A stretch of 64,000 nucleotides of DNA, from contig JAINUG010000047.1 in NCBI GenBank assembly GCA_029706075.1, positions 3,593,830 through 3,657,829 on the forward strand, in the 5' to 3' direction. The stretch comes from Aldrovandia affinis (Eukaryota > Chordata > Actinopteri > Notacanthiformes > Halosauridae). Of this stretch, positions 41,295 to 52,567 are shown in pieces (position 1 is the first letter of the stretch; every line of letters starts with the position of its first letter). A model generated the notes under the pieces. The model saw only the letters and a list, made by a program, of their open reading frames with translations, did no database searches and had not been told where the DNA came from. The translations under genes and the position numbers were made by a program.

Positions 41295-42475
41295 ATCCGC
41301 AGTCGGTGTAGGAGAATCTCATTAAGCGCATGTGTAGGCGTTGGATGTGGGGTGGGAGTTCGTCCAGGTTCCTTGAGCCCAGCAGCGGAACCAGAGGTTT
41401 GTGGTCCGTCTCGATACTGAAGCTCTTCCCGATGAGAAACTCTGTGAACCTCTCACAGGCCCATGTGGAGGCCAGCGCCTCCTTCTCAATCTGGGCGTAT
41501 CACTGTTCGGTGCTGCTGAGAGCTCTCGAAGCGTACGCCACTGGTTTCCACTCTGCATTGTCTCGCCCCTCGGAGGAGAACAGAGCCCATCCTGTACGAC
41601 GACGAATCAGCAGAGACCAGCGTTTCAGCATTTGGATCATACAGTGCTAGCCCTGGAGGAGTAGTCAGTTCTTGCTTTATGCTGTCGAAGGCTTGCTGCT
41701 GTTGTAACCCCCAGGTCCACATATTAGACTTCTTCAGCAGATCTCTGAGTGGGCGCGTTCTCTCGGCTAGGTGAGGCAGGAATTTCCCCAGGTGATTTGT
41801 CATCCCCAGAAAACGTCTCACCTCACTGACGTTGCTGAGCTCATTCATTGCTCTCACAGCGCTCACCTTGTCGGGGTCTGCGCTGATCCCCGATGCCTCG
41901 ATGATCTGTCCCAGGAACTTTATCCTGCTCTTCGAGAACTTGTCGTTCAGCGTCACTCCCACCTCCTGCAGTGCTCTCCGCAGCCTCTCGTCGTGCTCCT
42001 ACTGTGTGGCTCCCCAGATGAGCACGTCGTCCATCTGGCACAGAACTCCTTCCAGGCCCTCCAGAACCTGCTGCATGCGTTTCTGAAAGTGTTCTGGTGC
42101 CGATGAGATTCTGAAGCACAGACGGTTGTAGGAATACCGCCCGAACGGAGTGATGAACATGGTTAGCAGAGAAGACTCCTTGGAGAGTGGAATCTGCCAA
42201 AATCCAGCGTTGGCATCTAGCTTTGAAAACACTTGGGCTCCAGCAAGCTGTCCTAGGGTGTTTTCCACCAAAGGGAGTGGGTGTCTCTCTCTCATTACTG
42301 ATTTATTCAGCTCGGTGAGGTCAGTACAGATCCTCACCCCCCTGCCTGCACTCTTAGGCACCACCACCATGGGCGCACACCACTCTGTGGGCTCCTCCAC
42401 TTTTGAGATAACTCCTTGCTGCTCCATACGATGCAGCTCATCTTTGATTTTTGGTAGGAGTGGGAGATGCGCCTG
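41295..42475 (-). pseudogene. Gypsy reverse transcriptase and RNase H
   Basis: The frame from about 42475 reads LPKIKDELHRMEQQGVI, EWCAPMVVVPKS, FSKLDANAGFWQIPL and LCQMDDVLIWG, the RT fingers and palm with the catalytic DD pair as MDD. A TAG follows at 41999-42001. Then come IKFLGQIIEASGIS, EVRRFLGMTNHLGKFLP and LALYDPNAETLVSADSSSY of the RT connection and RNase H start. Near 41580 the frame shifts, and the rest of RNase H (SRSVRHWF/VAYASRALSST-type segment) is scrambled. Confidence 0.88.
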
Positions 42476-42960
42476 GGCTTTGAGAGGGAGAAAGGTTTTG
42501 CCCCCAGCTTCAACACAATGTTGTACTCACCCTCCATCTTGCCTAGTCCAGAGAAAAGCTTCGGGAACTCCTGTTTTATAGTCTCTTTGGAGTCCAGGCC
42601 GACATCTTCCAGTCTGGCGACTAGCTGCAGTGCTGTGGCAGCCGGCCGGCTTAGCAGCGGTGTGCTCAGCGCCTCCATGACATAGACGTCCTCTTTCGTG
42701 GTTTTGTTTCTCTTGCTGAGAGTGGCTATGAACTTGCCTTTAACTTTGAGGGGCACTCTTCCTGGTCCTTTCAGAACCAATGTTGCTCTCTCTAGTGTAC
42801 TGAATTGGCCCTGGGTGTACAGCGCTTCCGGGACTGCTGTCACATCTGCCCCGGTGTCAATTTTGAACACTGTGTTGTGGTTGTCCATTTTTACCTCTGT
42901 CATCCAGGGCCTGTCCCCTGCATCAGCTGTCATTGAGCCCATTTTTTTTGTTCTGCACAC
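42440..42960 (-). pseudogene. Gypsy aspartic protease
   Basis: In the frame after the zinc knuckle the strand reads FKIDTGADVTAVPEALY, with the DTGA active-site triplet, followed by VPLKVKGKFIATLS and a PLLSRPAATAL block. A frameshift near 42450 separates it from the reverse transcriptase. Confidence 0.88.
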
Positions 42961-43711
42961 TCTAGCATAGTGTCCTTTTTTTCTGCATTGATTGCACGTC
43001 GCTTCCCTCGCTGGACAGTGTTGCAAGCTATGCCCTTTTGTGTCCCCACATCTTTTGCATGGTCTGTCCTGTGCATTCTTGGATGTCCGGATTGTGGTTT
43101 GGCTTGCTTTGATCTTGTGCCGCCACGCTGCTGCGTGTGCACGCTGTCAAGCTGCGTGTTCGATATGTCCCCCTTAAAGTTAGTTTTTAGCATTTCTTGC
43201 TGCTTTTTCACCTGCTCACTTTGTTTGGCTCTGGTGACTGCCTTTTGTAGTGTCAGTTCAGGGTCCATTTGTAATTGTTCTGACAGACGTTTGTCTCTCA
43301 GACTCACCACCAGTCTGTCCCTCACCATCTCGTCATGCAGAGTCCCATATCTGCAGTGCTCTGCCAGGCAATGCAGCGCAGTAATGAAGCAGCTGACTCG
43401 CCCGTCTCTTGCTGCCGCTGGTTAAACTTTGCCCTTTCAAAAATCACATTCCTGCGAGCTACGAAGTGAGCATCTAACTTTCCTTTGACAGTATCATACT
43501 CACTCGCTTCTTCAGGGCTGAGGTGCAAAGAAACTAGTATGTCCTCAGCTTCCTCGCCCATGGTGTAGATTAAAGCATTGACTTGATTCTCGTCCGCCTG
43601 CGTTTCCAATCCAGAAGCGATAAGGAATCTGTCGAAGCGCTTTATCCACTTTGGCCAGTCATCCGACTTGAACGTGAACTTCTCCGGCGGGGTGACTTGG
43701 AACTGGTTCAT
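42930..43711 (-). pseudogene. Gypsy gag
   Basis: It starts at the ATG at 43711 (MNQFQVTPPEKFTFKSDDW), continues with KWIKRFDRFLIASGLETQ and EEAEDILVSL of the capsid-like region, shifts frame near 43330 and again near 43000, and ends with a CCHC zinc knuckle, CNQCRKKGHYARVC, at about 42940-42990. An earlier knuckle-like half precedes it. Gag proteins of this type form the particle core; this copy is broken. Confidence 0.85.
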
Positions 43712-43847
43712 TTTGACGCTAACACAATGATTAGCTAGCAACGCGTGGCTAACTAGCTCTGTTGACTATAGCTAACTAACGTTTCCTAGACTAAAACTTG
43801 ACACTAGTTGTTCTCACTACACGCTAACTAACTCACTACAATTGTCT

Positions 43848-43865
43848 GTTTTACTTCTGACACCA
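43848..43865 (-). promoter_or_regulatory. primer binding site of the Gypsy element
   Basis: TGGTGTCAGAAGTAAAAC directly follows the AATAGAACA end of the 5' LTR on the minus strand. TGG at the LTR junction is the usual start of a tRNA primer site. The tRNA was not identified. Confidence 0.65.
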
Positions 43866-43908
43866 TGTTCTATTGTTTGATAGGTACAATGAAACCTCAT
43901 GCGGAGCC

Positions 43909-44800
43909 AAGCACAGATCTTGAACCGGGCCGATTGGGCCGTTGCCCATGGGCCCTTGAGCCCAAAGGGCCCCGTCCCGTCACTCGAGTTTAACGGTTAC
44001 GTTTAAAAAAAATGCGTATGTATTATATTTTTGTCTTTCATCTTTATAGGGTGATTTAATTGGACCAATCATGATGAGGGTATGGCATCGCCGGCTTTTA
44101 CTGAAGTTAACGTTAGTTAGCAGAATGTGTAGAATAGCGTCTGGGTTTGGTAAAAAAAAACAAATAGGAAAAATCCAAATGGATAGACGGGGGAGCAGTG
44201 GGGCAAAAAAAAGAAGGCAAAAGAAAGAAAGGGAAATCTGCAAGGGGGAGTCTGCAATGCTGGCGGCTATTCCAGCAATTTCGAATTATTTTAAACCTGC
44301 TGCAGTGGATGTACGCCAGCCAGCTCGATAGTGAATTTAGCAGCCAAGCTGTGGCTAGTTCTAGTGCAACGCCGGTGGCTGTGAACGAGGAGGACGTTAC
44401 CAATGTTGATGCGAACGACACAGAAGGTAGCTAGCTAGCTAACCCTGCCTGTATAGGTTACCCAAGATACAGTACTGTTTGTGTTTGTTACTAGGGAATT
44501 AATAGAATTGCCAGTCACAAATTGTGAGGGAGAGCGCTCGTTTTCGAAACTGGGAAGTATAAAGAATGAACTACGAACCAAGATGACTCAGAGGCACATC
44601 AGCTCCTTGTCACTGATGGCAATTGAGTCAGATTTGGTCAGAGGCCTGGATTTTAATGACGTGGTGGACGCTTTTGCCTAGAGGAAGGCGAGGAAAAAAC
44701 TAGTTTTAAGGTCTTTTACCGCATTTTAATGTTTATTGCTGGTTTAATAAGTAGCGCAACAGTTTGTCAATAAGCGTAGTAGCTGTGTCAGGCCGCGTGT
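43909..44800 (+). mobile_element. hAT element remnant (ZMYM-type)
   Basis: A GC-rich start (ccgggccgattgggccgttg, cccatgggcccttgagccca) is followed by a transposase N-terminus (MDRRGSSGAKKRRQKKER at about 44179) and a C-terminal hATC fragment. The middle is deleted. The element directly abuts the truncated 5' LTR of the Gypsy copy. Exact ends were not fixed. Confidence 0.6.
44481..44681 (+). pseudogene. hAT transposase C-terminus (hATC) fragment
   Basis: Reads LIELPVTNCEGERSFSKLGS, IKNELRTKM and ISSLSLMAIESDLVRGLDF, then ends at a TAG after DVVDAFA. The LPVTNCxxERSFSKLxxIKxxLR block is the hallmark of the hAT dimerisation domain. The catalytic domain is absent. It belongs to the same decayed element as the lysine-rich N-terminus at about 44180 but is a different lineage from the hATC fragment at 19969. 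Confidence 0.8.
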
Positions 44801-45135
44801 ATAACGTTAGAGTTTCAGTGTGGGACTTGGTGGCAGCTGCAAGTTGGTCGTAATTCAAGTTTGACAGGGGTGGCGAATTTATGGTTTTGGATGGAAAATG
44901 CAGCTTTTTGTTCTGATTTATCAGAGAGAGAAAAACACTAAATCAGAAGTGGTAGTAAGTGATTCACTGTGTTTTTGAGTAACCTTTGCTGTTCCCGTGC
45001 GGCTAATTAAGCCTAATTTTACCAAGTAAATCCTGTATTAAATATACAATACAGGTGCTTAGTGAAACTATTTCTATATGCACTGTAGCCACCTAATAGG
45101 CTACTATGTGTTTGTGCACCAGTCATCTGGCGCGC

Positions 45136-45178
45136 GTGCGTGTGTGAGAGAGAGAGAGAGAAAGAGAAAGAGAGTGTG
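45136..45178. repeat. (GA)n microsatellite
   Basis: gtgtgtgagagagagagagagaaag-type simple repeat with a few A interruptions. Confidence 0.9.
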
Positions 45179-45364
45179 ATTGTTGCCTTGTAAATTGACC
45201 CTTCGCTAAACCACGCCCCGAAACGCAGACTGGCCAATCACAGCGCAGTATTTGACAGACTCCGACAGAGGTCCGACAGTTTTTTGCTGTGCTCCAGTGA
45301 CTTTGACGCAAAAATTTGAGATTTTCTTCATTTTCGAGCTGGTTTTGTGGATTTTTAGCTAATT

Positions 45365-45805
45365 ATGGTTAAACGTTGTGCCTGGGGCACTTGTAACAGT
45401 GACACTCGTTACCCAGAGAGGTTCAAAGGAGATATAAGTTTTTTTTCCTTTACAAAACCAAAATCAAATCCTGAAAAGTGTTAGCCAGCTAAGCTAACGT
45501 GGCTACGGTCTAGATATACAGCTCCGGGTTGCAATGTTGGTAAAGTTAGACTAAATGTTAGCTTTGTTATTCATGATCCAGCCAGCTTGCTAACGTTAAG
45601 ATGTTACAGTCAAGCTCTAAAAAAACCTGTGGGTAACGTTACCTTGATGTCAAAATGTAATACTATTTTTTCATTACTATTTCAGCACTTTGTCAATGGG
45701 AAGCCCAGTCCCGAGTACCCAAATAGTGTGGAGGACTGGGCTGACACACTGCTGATATTTTTTGCTTTACAGAGGTCCAGGGTATGGAGCTACCTGTGGA
45801 GCTAA
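45365..45805 (+). pseudogene. THAP-type zinc finger remnant of a DNA transposon
   Basis: Exon-like piece 1 (45365-45484) starts MVKRCAWGTCNSDTRYPERF and continues with ISFFSFTKPKSNPEKC before a TAG. The CxxxxCxSD start and the FxFPKP-like block are the N-terminal half of a THAP domain. Piece 2 follows a TTTCAG acceptor at 45684 and reads HFVNGKPSPEYPNSVEDW, the CSxHFxxGKPxPxYP end of the domain. The middle of the finger is missing. Such fingers open the transposases of several fish DNA transposons (Kolobok, ISL2EU and P types). A host THAP gene seems unlikely because no downstream exon continues it. Confidence 0.6.
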
Positions 45806-46959
45806 CCAGAGTAATGTCGTTACAGCACACTATAGGCTACTAATGTTACGTTAGTTAGCTAATGCTAGCTAACTTACTACTGAATGTAACGTTATATAGG
45901 CCTACTGCTTTTGCTTTTTAATGATTGTAATAGTGAATAGAGACCTACCCAGCTTTACAGGAACAGTGTTGCTCCTTAATGTCGCTGTCCTCTGTCTCAA
46001 TCGCCAGGTGATGCGATGGTTCACTTTTACTCTGATCTGTAGGCTTTCGTTTCTATCTTAATTTTTTTTACGTCATTTTGTTGCTGAGTCAGTGTGATAT
46101 CTTGAATATAACCTTCAAATACATATTGTAGACCCTTCTGTCTGCCTCTATCTGAAATCGCTTTTTCTATTTTCCAAAAATTGGACAATATTTCTCCAGG
46201 GACTGCAGTTAGCGACAGTGCGAGCGCCATGCTGGCTCCGAAAGCTTGACGGACTTAGCAACAGTAACTAAGGGGGGCGTGGTTTCACCTTATAAACAGC
46301 ACAGTACAACTGCATAAAGAGTTATTTAAATTGTTTTATCACATCCTGAGAAATATTATTGGCTAAGGTCAATTTTTTTGGAAGGGAAATTACTTTCAAG
46401 ATAGATCTGCTTTTAATCTGCTTCAGTTCATTAGTTCTATCGATGTGTACCCTAATCATTTGCGTTTAACACTAACGAAAAAAAAATAGGTTCAATGTGA
46501 TTTAAGGCACTAAAACGTATGGATATACACACCACATTGGAATGCATTATTTAAATGAAAGACTAATGTTATTGCAATGATGATATACTAAACCATTCAG
46601 TTGTGATGCTAAATTACTTTATGTTAAATTTCTTAAGGATGAAAGACTAATGTGGTTTAATATAAGACATAGACCATGCTCAAGTTGCACATTAGCATTA
46701 AGGTCAGTGGGCTTGTTTCAGTTGTGAAGACTAATTTAATTGAAAGACTCCACCAGGACATGCTCCAAGTCTTGCTGGAGGAGGAGTATATAGGTGACAC
46801 TAACTGTTCACTTCCTTTCCCCAGTTCTCTGCTTGGCCAGGTCTGTAACTGCCCTGTGTTTTGTTCCCTGAGTGGATGTATGGAATTATCCACACCATCT
46901 TCATCTCTTAGCAATGAGTGTACCAGTGCGTGAGTTTAACATGCTTTAAGCTGGCATAC
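45806..46959. other. intergenic, no gene
   Basis: No coding motif is seen. Sequence up to about 46290 (ending acggacttagcaacagtaac) may still belong to the THAP-type transposon, but terminal repeats were not matched. Confidence 0.4.
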
Positions 46960-47981
46960 TCTTCAAAGAAATTGAAATTGGGTTGCTTTCGCAGTATGCT
47001 TTGGGTCGTTGTCCATCTACACTGTGAAGCACCGTCCAATGAGTTTTGAAGCATTTGGCTGAATCTGAGCAGATAATATAGCCCTATACACTTCAGAATT
47101 CATCCTGCTGCATTTGTCAGCAGTCACATCATCAGTAAATACAAGGCAACCAGTTCCATTGGCAGCCATACATGCCCACACCATAACACTACCTCCACCA
47201 TGCTTCACAGATGAGGTGGTATGCTTTGGATCATGAGCAGTTCCTTCCCTTGTCCATACTCTTCTCTTCCCATCATTCTGGCACAAGTTGATCTTTGTCT
47301 CATCTGTCCATAGGATGTTGTTCCTAAACTGTACAGGCTTTTTTAGATGTGTTTTGGCAAACCCTAATCTGGTCTTGCTGTTTTTGAGGCTTACCAATGG
47401 TTTACATCTTGTGGTAAACCCTCTGTATTTACTCTGGTAAAGTCTTCTCTTTATTGTTGACTTTGAGACAGATACACCTACCTCCTGAAGGGTGTTCTTG
47501 ATCTGGCTAACTGTTGTGAAGGGGGTTTTCTTCACCAGGGAAATAATTCTTCTGTCATCCACAACAGTTGTTTTCCATGGTCTTCCAGGGCTTTTGGTGT
47601 TCCTGAGCTCACCAGTGCATTCTTTCTTTTTAAGAATGTATCAAATAGTTGATTTGGCCACACCTAATGTTTTTGCTATCTCTCTGATGGGTTTGTTTTG
47701 ATTTGTCAGCCTAATGATGGCTTGCTTCACTGGCAGTGACAGCTCTTTGGACTTCATATTGAGAGTTAACAGCAACAGATTCAAAATGCAAATGCCACAC
47801 CATCAACTCTAATCAACTCTAGACCTTTTATCTGCTTACTTGTAAATGAAATAATGAGGGAATAACACATACCTGGCCATGGAACAGCTGAGCAGCCAAT
47901 TGCCATTCATTAGTTGCTGTGGTAGACAGCTAAAATAACAATAACTTTGTCAATGTTCAAATATTTATGGACCTGACTATA
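46960..47981 (-). mobile_element. Tc1/mariner copy A, 3'-truncated
   Basis: The right end matches the TIR of copy B (caaatatttatggacctgac). The left (transposase C-terminal) part is missing from 46960 on. Copy B at 52432-53924 belongs to the same family and allows direct comparison. Confidence 0.85.
46985..47757 (-). pseudogene. Tc1 transposase, copy A
   Basis: Translation starts at the ATG at 47757 (MKSKELSLPVKQAIIRLTN), runs through a helix-turn-helix domain with REIAKTLGVAKS, meets a TGA at about 47641 (Trp to stop), then continues with DDRRIISLVKKTPFTTVSQI, NILWTDETKINLC (first catalytic Asp present), KHGGGSVMVWACMAANG and, after a TAG, MDNDPKHTAKATQ (second catalytic Asp present). The third catalytic residue lies in the missing C-terminus. 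It has two stops and no frameshift up to the truncation, making it the best-preserved Tc1 frame in the window. Confidence 0.88.
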
Positions 47982-49429
47982 TGTTCTAGAACAGGAAAAG
48001 AATGTGAACTCCTTATATCTTAAAAAAAAATAGAAAGAACAGTGCCCAGTATTGTCAGAACCAATGATATATTAAATAGATTAAACAATGTATTGCCGCA
48101 AGCAGATAAGCTGTATATTAATTCTCCATTCGTTTTTGTCTGAGGAACATGCAATTACCTACTTGGGATCCAAACCAAATTTGAAACCTTTGGTCTTTGT
48201 TGTTCCTGAATAATGATACATGTTTTTCCCAAGTCAGCCAGCAGGGAGTGCAAAAGTATAAAAGTTAAGATAGATAATACAGTAAGATAGCCTTAAAATA
48301 GGCTGTATGACAGAGCTGTTTAACTGGCTTGCCCGAGGACGAGATGTGGCCTGCCATTAATTTATTGGCCCTTTCATCCGTGGGAAGAGAAAATTATTAT
48401 TATTCAGATGCTTTGAACAATAATCAAAAATATGTGATATTTTTATTTTATTTTGAGGAAGCATAGATAATTGATTCTGTCAGAAAGAACACAGGCTCCT
48501 CTTCCTTTGGTCCAGAGCATTCAGTATATGTGTGTGCTTGTGGTATAAATAGTTCAATTAAATCACCATTGATTTGCCTAACAGGATCATAATATATCCT
48601 TTTATGGCACTGAACATAATGTTTAGGCATGATTGTGATTAAGGAGGTCACGGAAGACCAGAAATAAAAAGATATTCTATCTGAAAGACAATAGAAATCA
48701 CAAAGCTGTGAATCACACCAGCCCTCTGGCATCTATGTGTTAAAGGATATTTACTGCAGGGTGACTTGAGATCTCCAAGAAATAAAGCAAAGGCTATGTG
48801 TATATATATATATATAGTACAACTACATTTTCACTACTTGTTTGTATCAGCTGCCATGAGTTCTGCATTATCATTAAGGTAGATTGCATTGTGCGAACAA
48901 AATGTTTCAATAATAATGAGAAGGACAGGATGTTGAACAATGAGCTTGATTTGATGTGATGGAGCAGGGTTTAATAGATGCATTTTGAAAGCATGAACAG
49001 CCAAGTGCAGGTTCAGGGCTGAAAGCCCAGGAAGTCAGGGCATGCCATTTCATGCAAATGAAAGAAATATGATCATCCATAATTGCCATTTTGGATGTAA
49101 TGGTTGCATCTTTTCACACAGCTTTTTGCACTAATGTCCTCATCTTATGCAGAACATAGGATGTCAGCATGGACAAGCATTAGGACGTATTTCTGAGGTT
49201 GCTTTTGTACTCTTTAATGTTGTGGTAACTTCCAAGATGATTTATTCATTTGTCTTGATTTGCAGCAACCAACATGTTTACAAAACAGTGACAGGGTATA
49301 AATATACTATATTGGCCATATCAGATCATCACCCTTGAGATGCTCTGTAACTCTTAAAGTTGAGCTGGCTACAGTAAAATCAGCTAAACAAAACAATATA
49401 TACAGTATATATTTTTTTGTGTGAAATGC
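47982..49429. other. intergenic, no gene
   Basis: No coding sequence or repeat is recognised apart from a (TA)n run at about 48799-48817. Confidence 0.45.
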
Positions 49430-49765
49430 TTTCCCCCCCTTTTTATACCAGTTTGAGCCGCACTTGCTGCAACCTCCGCTGTCAATTCTGAAGAGCATAG
49501 ACAAGCACTCTCTCTCCGAAACACATGAAGTGAGCCGCCGCTTGATTTCATACCGCAATTCCCAAGTTAAGTGCACAGAGGTGAGGAAGACACTTCATGC
49601 GCAGCTTTAGACCGGCAAACCGTGGGCGCCCGATTGACCAGCAGGGGTCGCTGGTGTACGAGGCACGGACAACAAGGCCGATTGAATCCCTCCCTCCCTG
49701 GGAAACGCTACCGCCAATTATGCTTTGCCATATGGGTCTGCTGGCCACTGTCAGCATAGCACGGT
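49430..49765 (-). repeat. GC-rich repeat, possibly SINE-derived
   Basis: GC-rich island in AT-rich surroundings. On the minus strand it reads ggcggtagcgtttcccaggg, then gacccctgctggtcaatcgg and gcgcccacggtttgcc. The layout resembles the body of the SINE copies at 60-63 kb, but the tRNA head was not identified. Confidence 0.35.
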
Positions 49766-51914
49766 CTGAATTAAATATACAATACCTTGGGGCTCATTCA
49801 CACACTAGAACAAAATGAGCCACCCAGCATCCCCAAAACAAAGCATTTTTATGGTTAGCTATGTATTTAATCATATAAACATAAATTGTTTAATGGGCTA
49901 TCAACTGGCAATTACTATGATAGACCCATGAGGGGAGGGTAAATCGAAATAAATAAAGGGTGTAATTGGCTACTAGATTGGAAGGAAAATGGGAAAAAAT
50001 TGGAAAAAAAGAAAAAGAAGAAGTGGTCCTACCCTTGGGCACTTAGACAGTTCAGGGGTTTTGAGTAGCCTACCCCTTATAATACGAAACTATGTCTGTT
50101 TCATGTTGTCAGCAATTTTAAGTAAAAATAATTTTGAACACTTTTGTTTTGATGCAAAAGCCAACTCAGGTTTAAAGTGTTTACCACTTTTAACTAGAAT
50201 TTATTGTAAAGACAGATTTGGAAGTTATTTTTAATAAAATGTCAAAATGGTTAAATACATAAATACATCTTACAATGCTATCCTTAACAATTCTCATAGT
50301 TTCCTTGTCTCCTCTCTCATACGAATTACCCCCCTCAGACAAATTATTGCTTTAGGTCAATTACACTTACCACTCAAATGGGAATTCTGTCCGGTGCATT
50401 CCCAAACACACTTCCAAACAAATGCATTTCACTGTATTAGTTTGATACTGGCAGATTAGTAGGCTAACCCTGTTCATTTCAATAATGGCAGTGAAATAGG
50501 ATGCATTCTAACATCAACATTTAAGCTACACATAGTGCATTCACTCAACACATAATTTTAAGCAAGAAGATTCTTACTTAGAGTTGTTCATTATTGCATG
50601 CAAATTTATATTATACACTATTGATTGTGGTATAGCAACAGGAAGCATACTCTGAGAAATATTTTTGCACATACGACAATAAATGAGACATACTGTAAAT
50701 GGATACCATGAAGATGAGTGCACATCAAGTACAATTATTGTTTTGAAATACAGTATATGAAATATCCTACACTGCCATTTTAATTGGTTTCAGCAATTGC
50801 AAACACTTTGTGTTAATTAAGTATTGAATAAAAGTAACATTTGATTGCATTCCTTTCTCAAGCTTAAGGATAAAACCACATATCTGTATCTACTTCTTCA
50901 CTTTTGAAAAATATTGCAAGATTTGTGTTTGGTTTGTGAGAACACTGTCAACATGAGTCGTCTCACGGTTGTCATGGTAATGTGCTGACACAGGTCAAGC
51001 TGTGCGTGATTTTCTTTTCTACTCTAACTTTTCAACCATCTGGAATTCCACTTACCGGGCCAAACTGTCTCATAGTAGTTGAAAACACCTTGAGTGGCAG
51101 ATCCGAGAGAGATCACATTGAAGCAGAATCATTTCAGTCTGATAGTCTTGACACTGAAGGCCTATTATCTCTTAAGGCCAAGATCAGTTAAGGATTCATA
51201 ATGCTAATGTTTATAAATAATGTTTGCTGATGCATGGCTGTGGGAATTCACAAATATTCTACCTATTTATAACTGATTAATGAGAGTGATTTGGGGCAGT
51301 AAACATGGTTAAACTCTAAAATGTTCATTTAGGCAGTACAATGCTGAGGTGAACAGCTATATTCAAAGCACTGTATGCAACTTCAGTTGAAGGTCACTTT
51401 AAAAATTGAATGCGTTATTAATAAAAAGGTTCAGCAGCATTACAGAATGGAGTAAACAATTCATAATACATATGGATAACCTTTTGTGCTGTCCAGAACA
51501 TCTTGACAGCAAGATACTGCCATAAGCATAAGCTTTACAACAGTATCTTGGATACACAATAGAGGAATATGTTTTGAAGAAAGTAGGTTTGTCCTATGAA
51601 AAATACCCATAACAGACAAACGTTTTTATGCCTGTGGCTTCTGATCTTACCATCCATTGTCCTTTAGATAAATATGACTTTCAAGGGGCTTTGAAGTTTA
51701 TCCCTGAGCTACTGAGCTTTGGTTTGTATTGCCTTATGTTTCCCTATCTGATAAAAATTAATGACTTCCAGAACAGATGCCGAATTTTTCTGAATAGTGA
51801 ATTCAAGTGAAATACTACTGCCTGAAATTAGCCGATGGATGCTGTAAGATTACTAATGTGCATTGTAGTACTGCACAGACACAGAGTCAATGTATGCTCA
51901 AGTATAATATATAT
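49766..51914. other. intergenic, no gene
   Basis: About 2 kb of AT-rich sequence without recognised genes or repeats. Confidence 0.45.
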
Positions 51915-52424
51915 TGTGGCAGGATCAGGGGTGTTGGGTACAACGCAGCCAATGAACAATAATAAAATTACCATACAACGATAAAATAGGAAGACACTTT
52001 ACTTTATTAAGTACAAATAATAAATACAAAAAGGGGTAGGGGAAAAAGCCAGCAAGTTCAGTCCGTGATCCGTTCTCGTGGTCTTTATCCATGGTCCAAA
52101 GTCGTTAAGCCAATCCAGTTTCTCAGTCAATCCAAAAGTCGGTGCACAAACGGGGTTATCAAAACAGTCCAAAATCAAGTAGTCAATCCAATTCAATGTT
52201 TTTCTTTCTTACTCCACTCACCAGCGCGTTTCCCTATCCGATACTTTGCGGTTTGTTTGAGGTAAAGGTACACCTTTTATTTCCTCTGCATTATGGCAAA
52301 AGTTGCAACAGGTGCGTTCCGTCTGCCCCGGACTTCCCGTTAAGGTCCGGGGATGGAGCCAGCGGGCCACAACGTACCGCCCCTCGATCACCACCCCTCA
52401 GCATGCCTCCATGCGGCTGCCACA
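51915..52424 (-). repeat. solo LTR, about 510 bp
   Basis: It starts TGTGGCAG and ends CTGCCACA, an 8-bp inverted pair with TG...CA ends. The flanks on both sides are ATAT, a possible 4-bp duplication that is uninformative in this AT-rich context. The minus strand carries AATAAA (tacttaataaagtaaag) near the left part, giving minus orientation. No internal retrotransposon sequence is attached. Confidence 0.6.
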
Positions 52425-52567
52425 ATATATATACAGTCAGGTCCATAAGTATTTGGACAGTGACACAATTTTCATCATTTTGTCTCTGTATGCCAGCACA
52501 GTGGATTGTATGAACCGTGTAGGAATTACAACCATTTTTATACATAGCCCCCCCCAATTTTAGGGGC

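Larger units (their letters stand above)
39362..43908 (-). mobile_element. Ty3/Gypsy LTR retrotransposon, mag-like, nearly complete but dead
   Basis: Read on the minus strand: remnant of the 5' LTR (43866-43908), primer binding site (43848-43865), gag, protease, reverse transcriptase, RNase H, integrase, polypurine tract (39526-39536) and a full 164-bp 3' LTR. The gag-pol order with integrase last is that of Ty3/Gypsy. At least three frameshifts and several stops make it inactive. The 5' LTR is cut where an hAT-like element begins, so no target duplication can be checked. The two LTRs share 42 bp with one difference. Confidence 0.9.

Noticed and set aside
40015-42970. Plus-strand open frames across the Gypsy element
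   Set aside because: They are antisense shadows of pol and gag.
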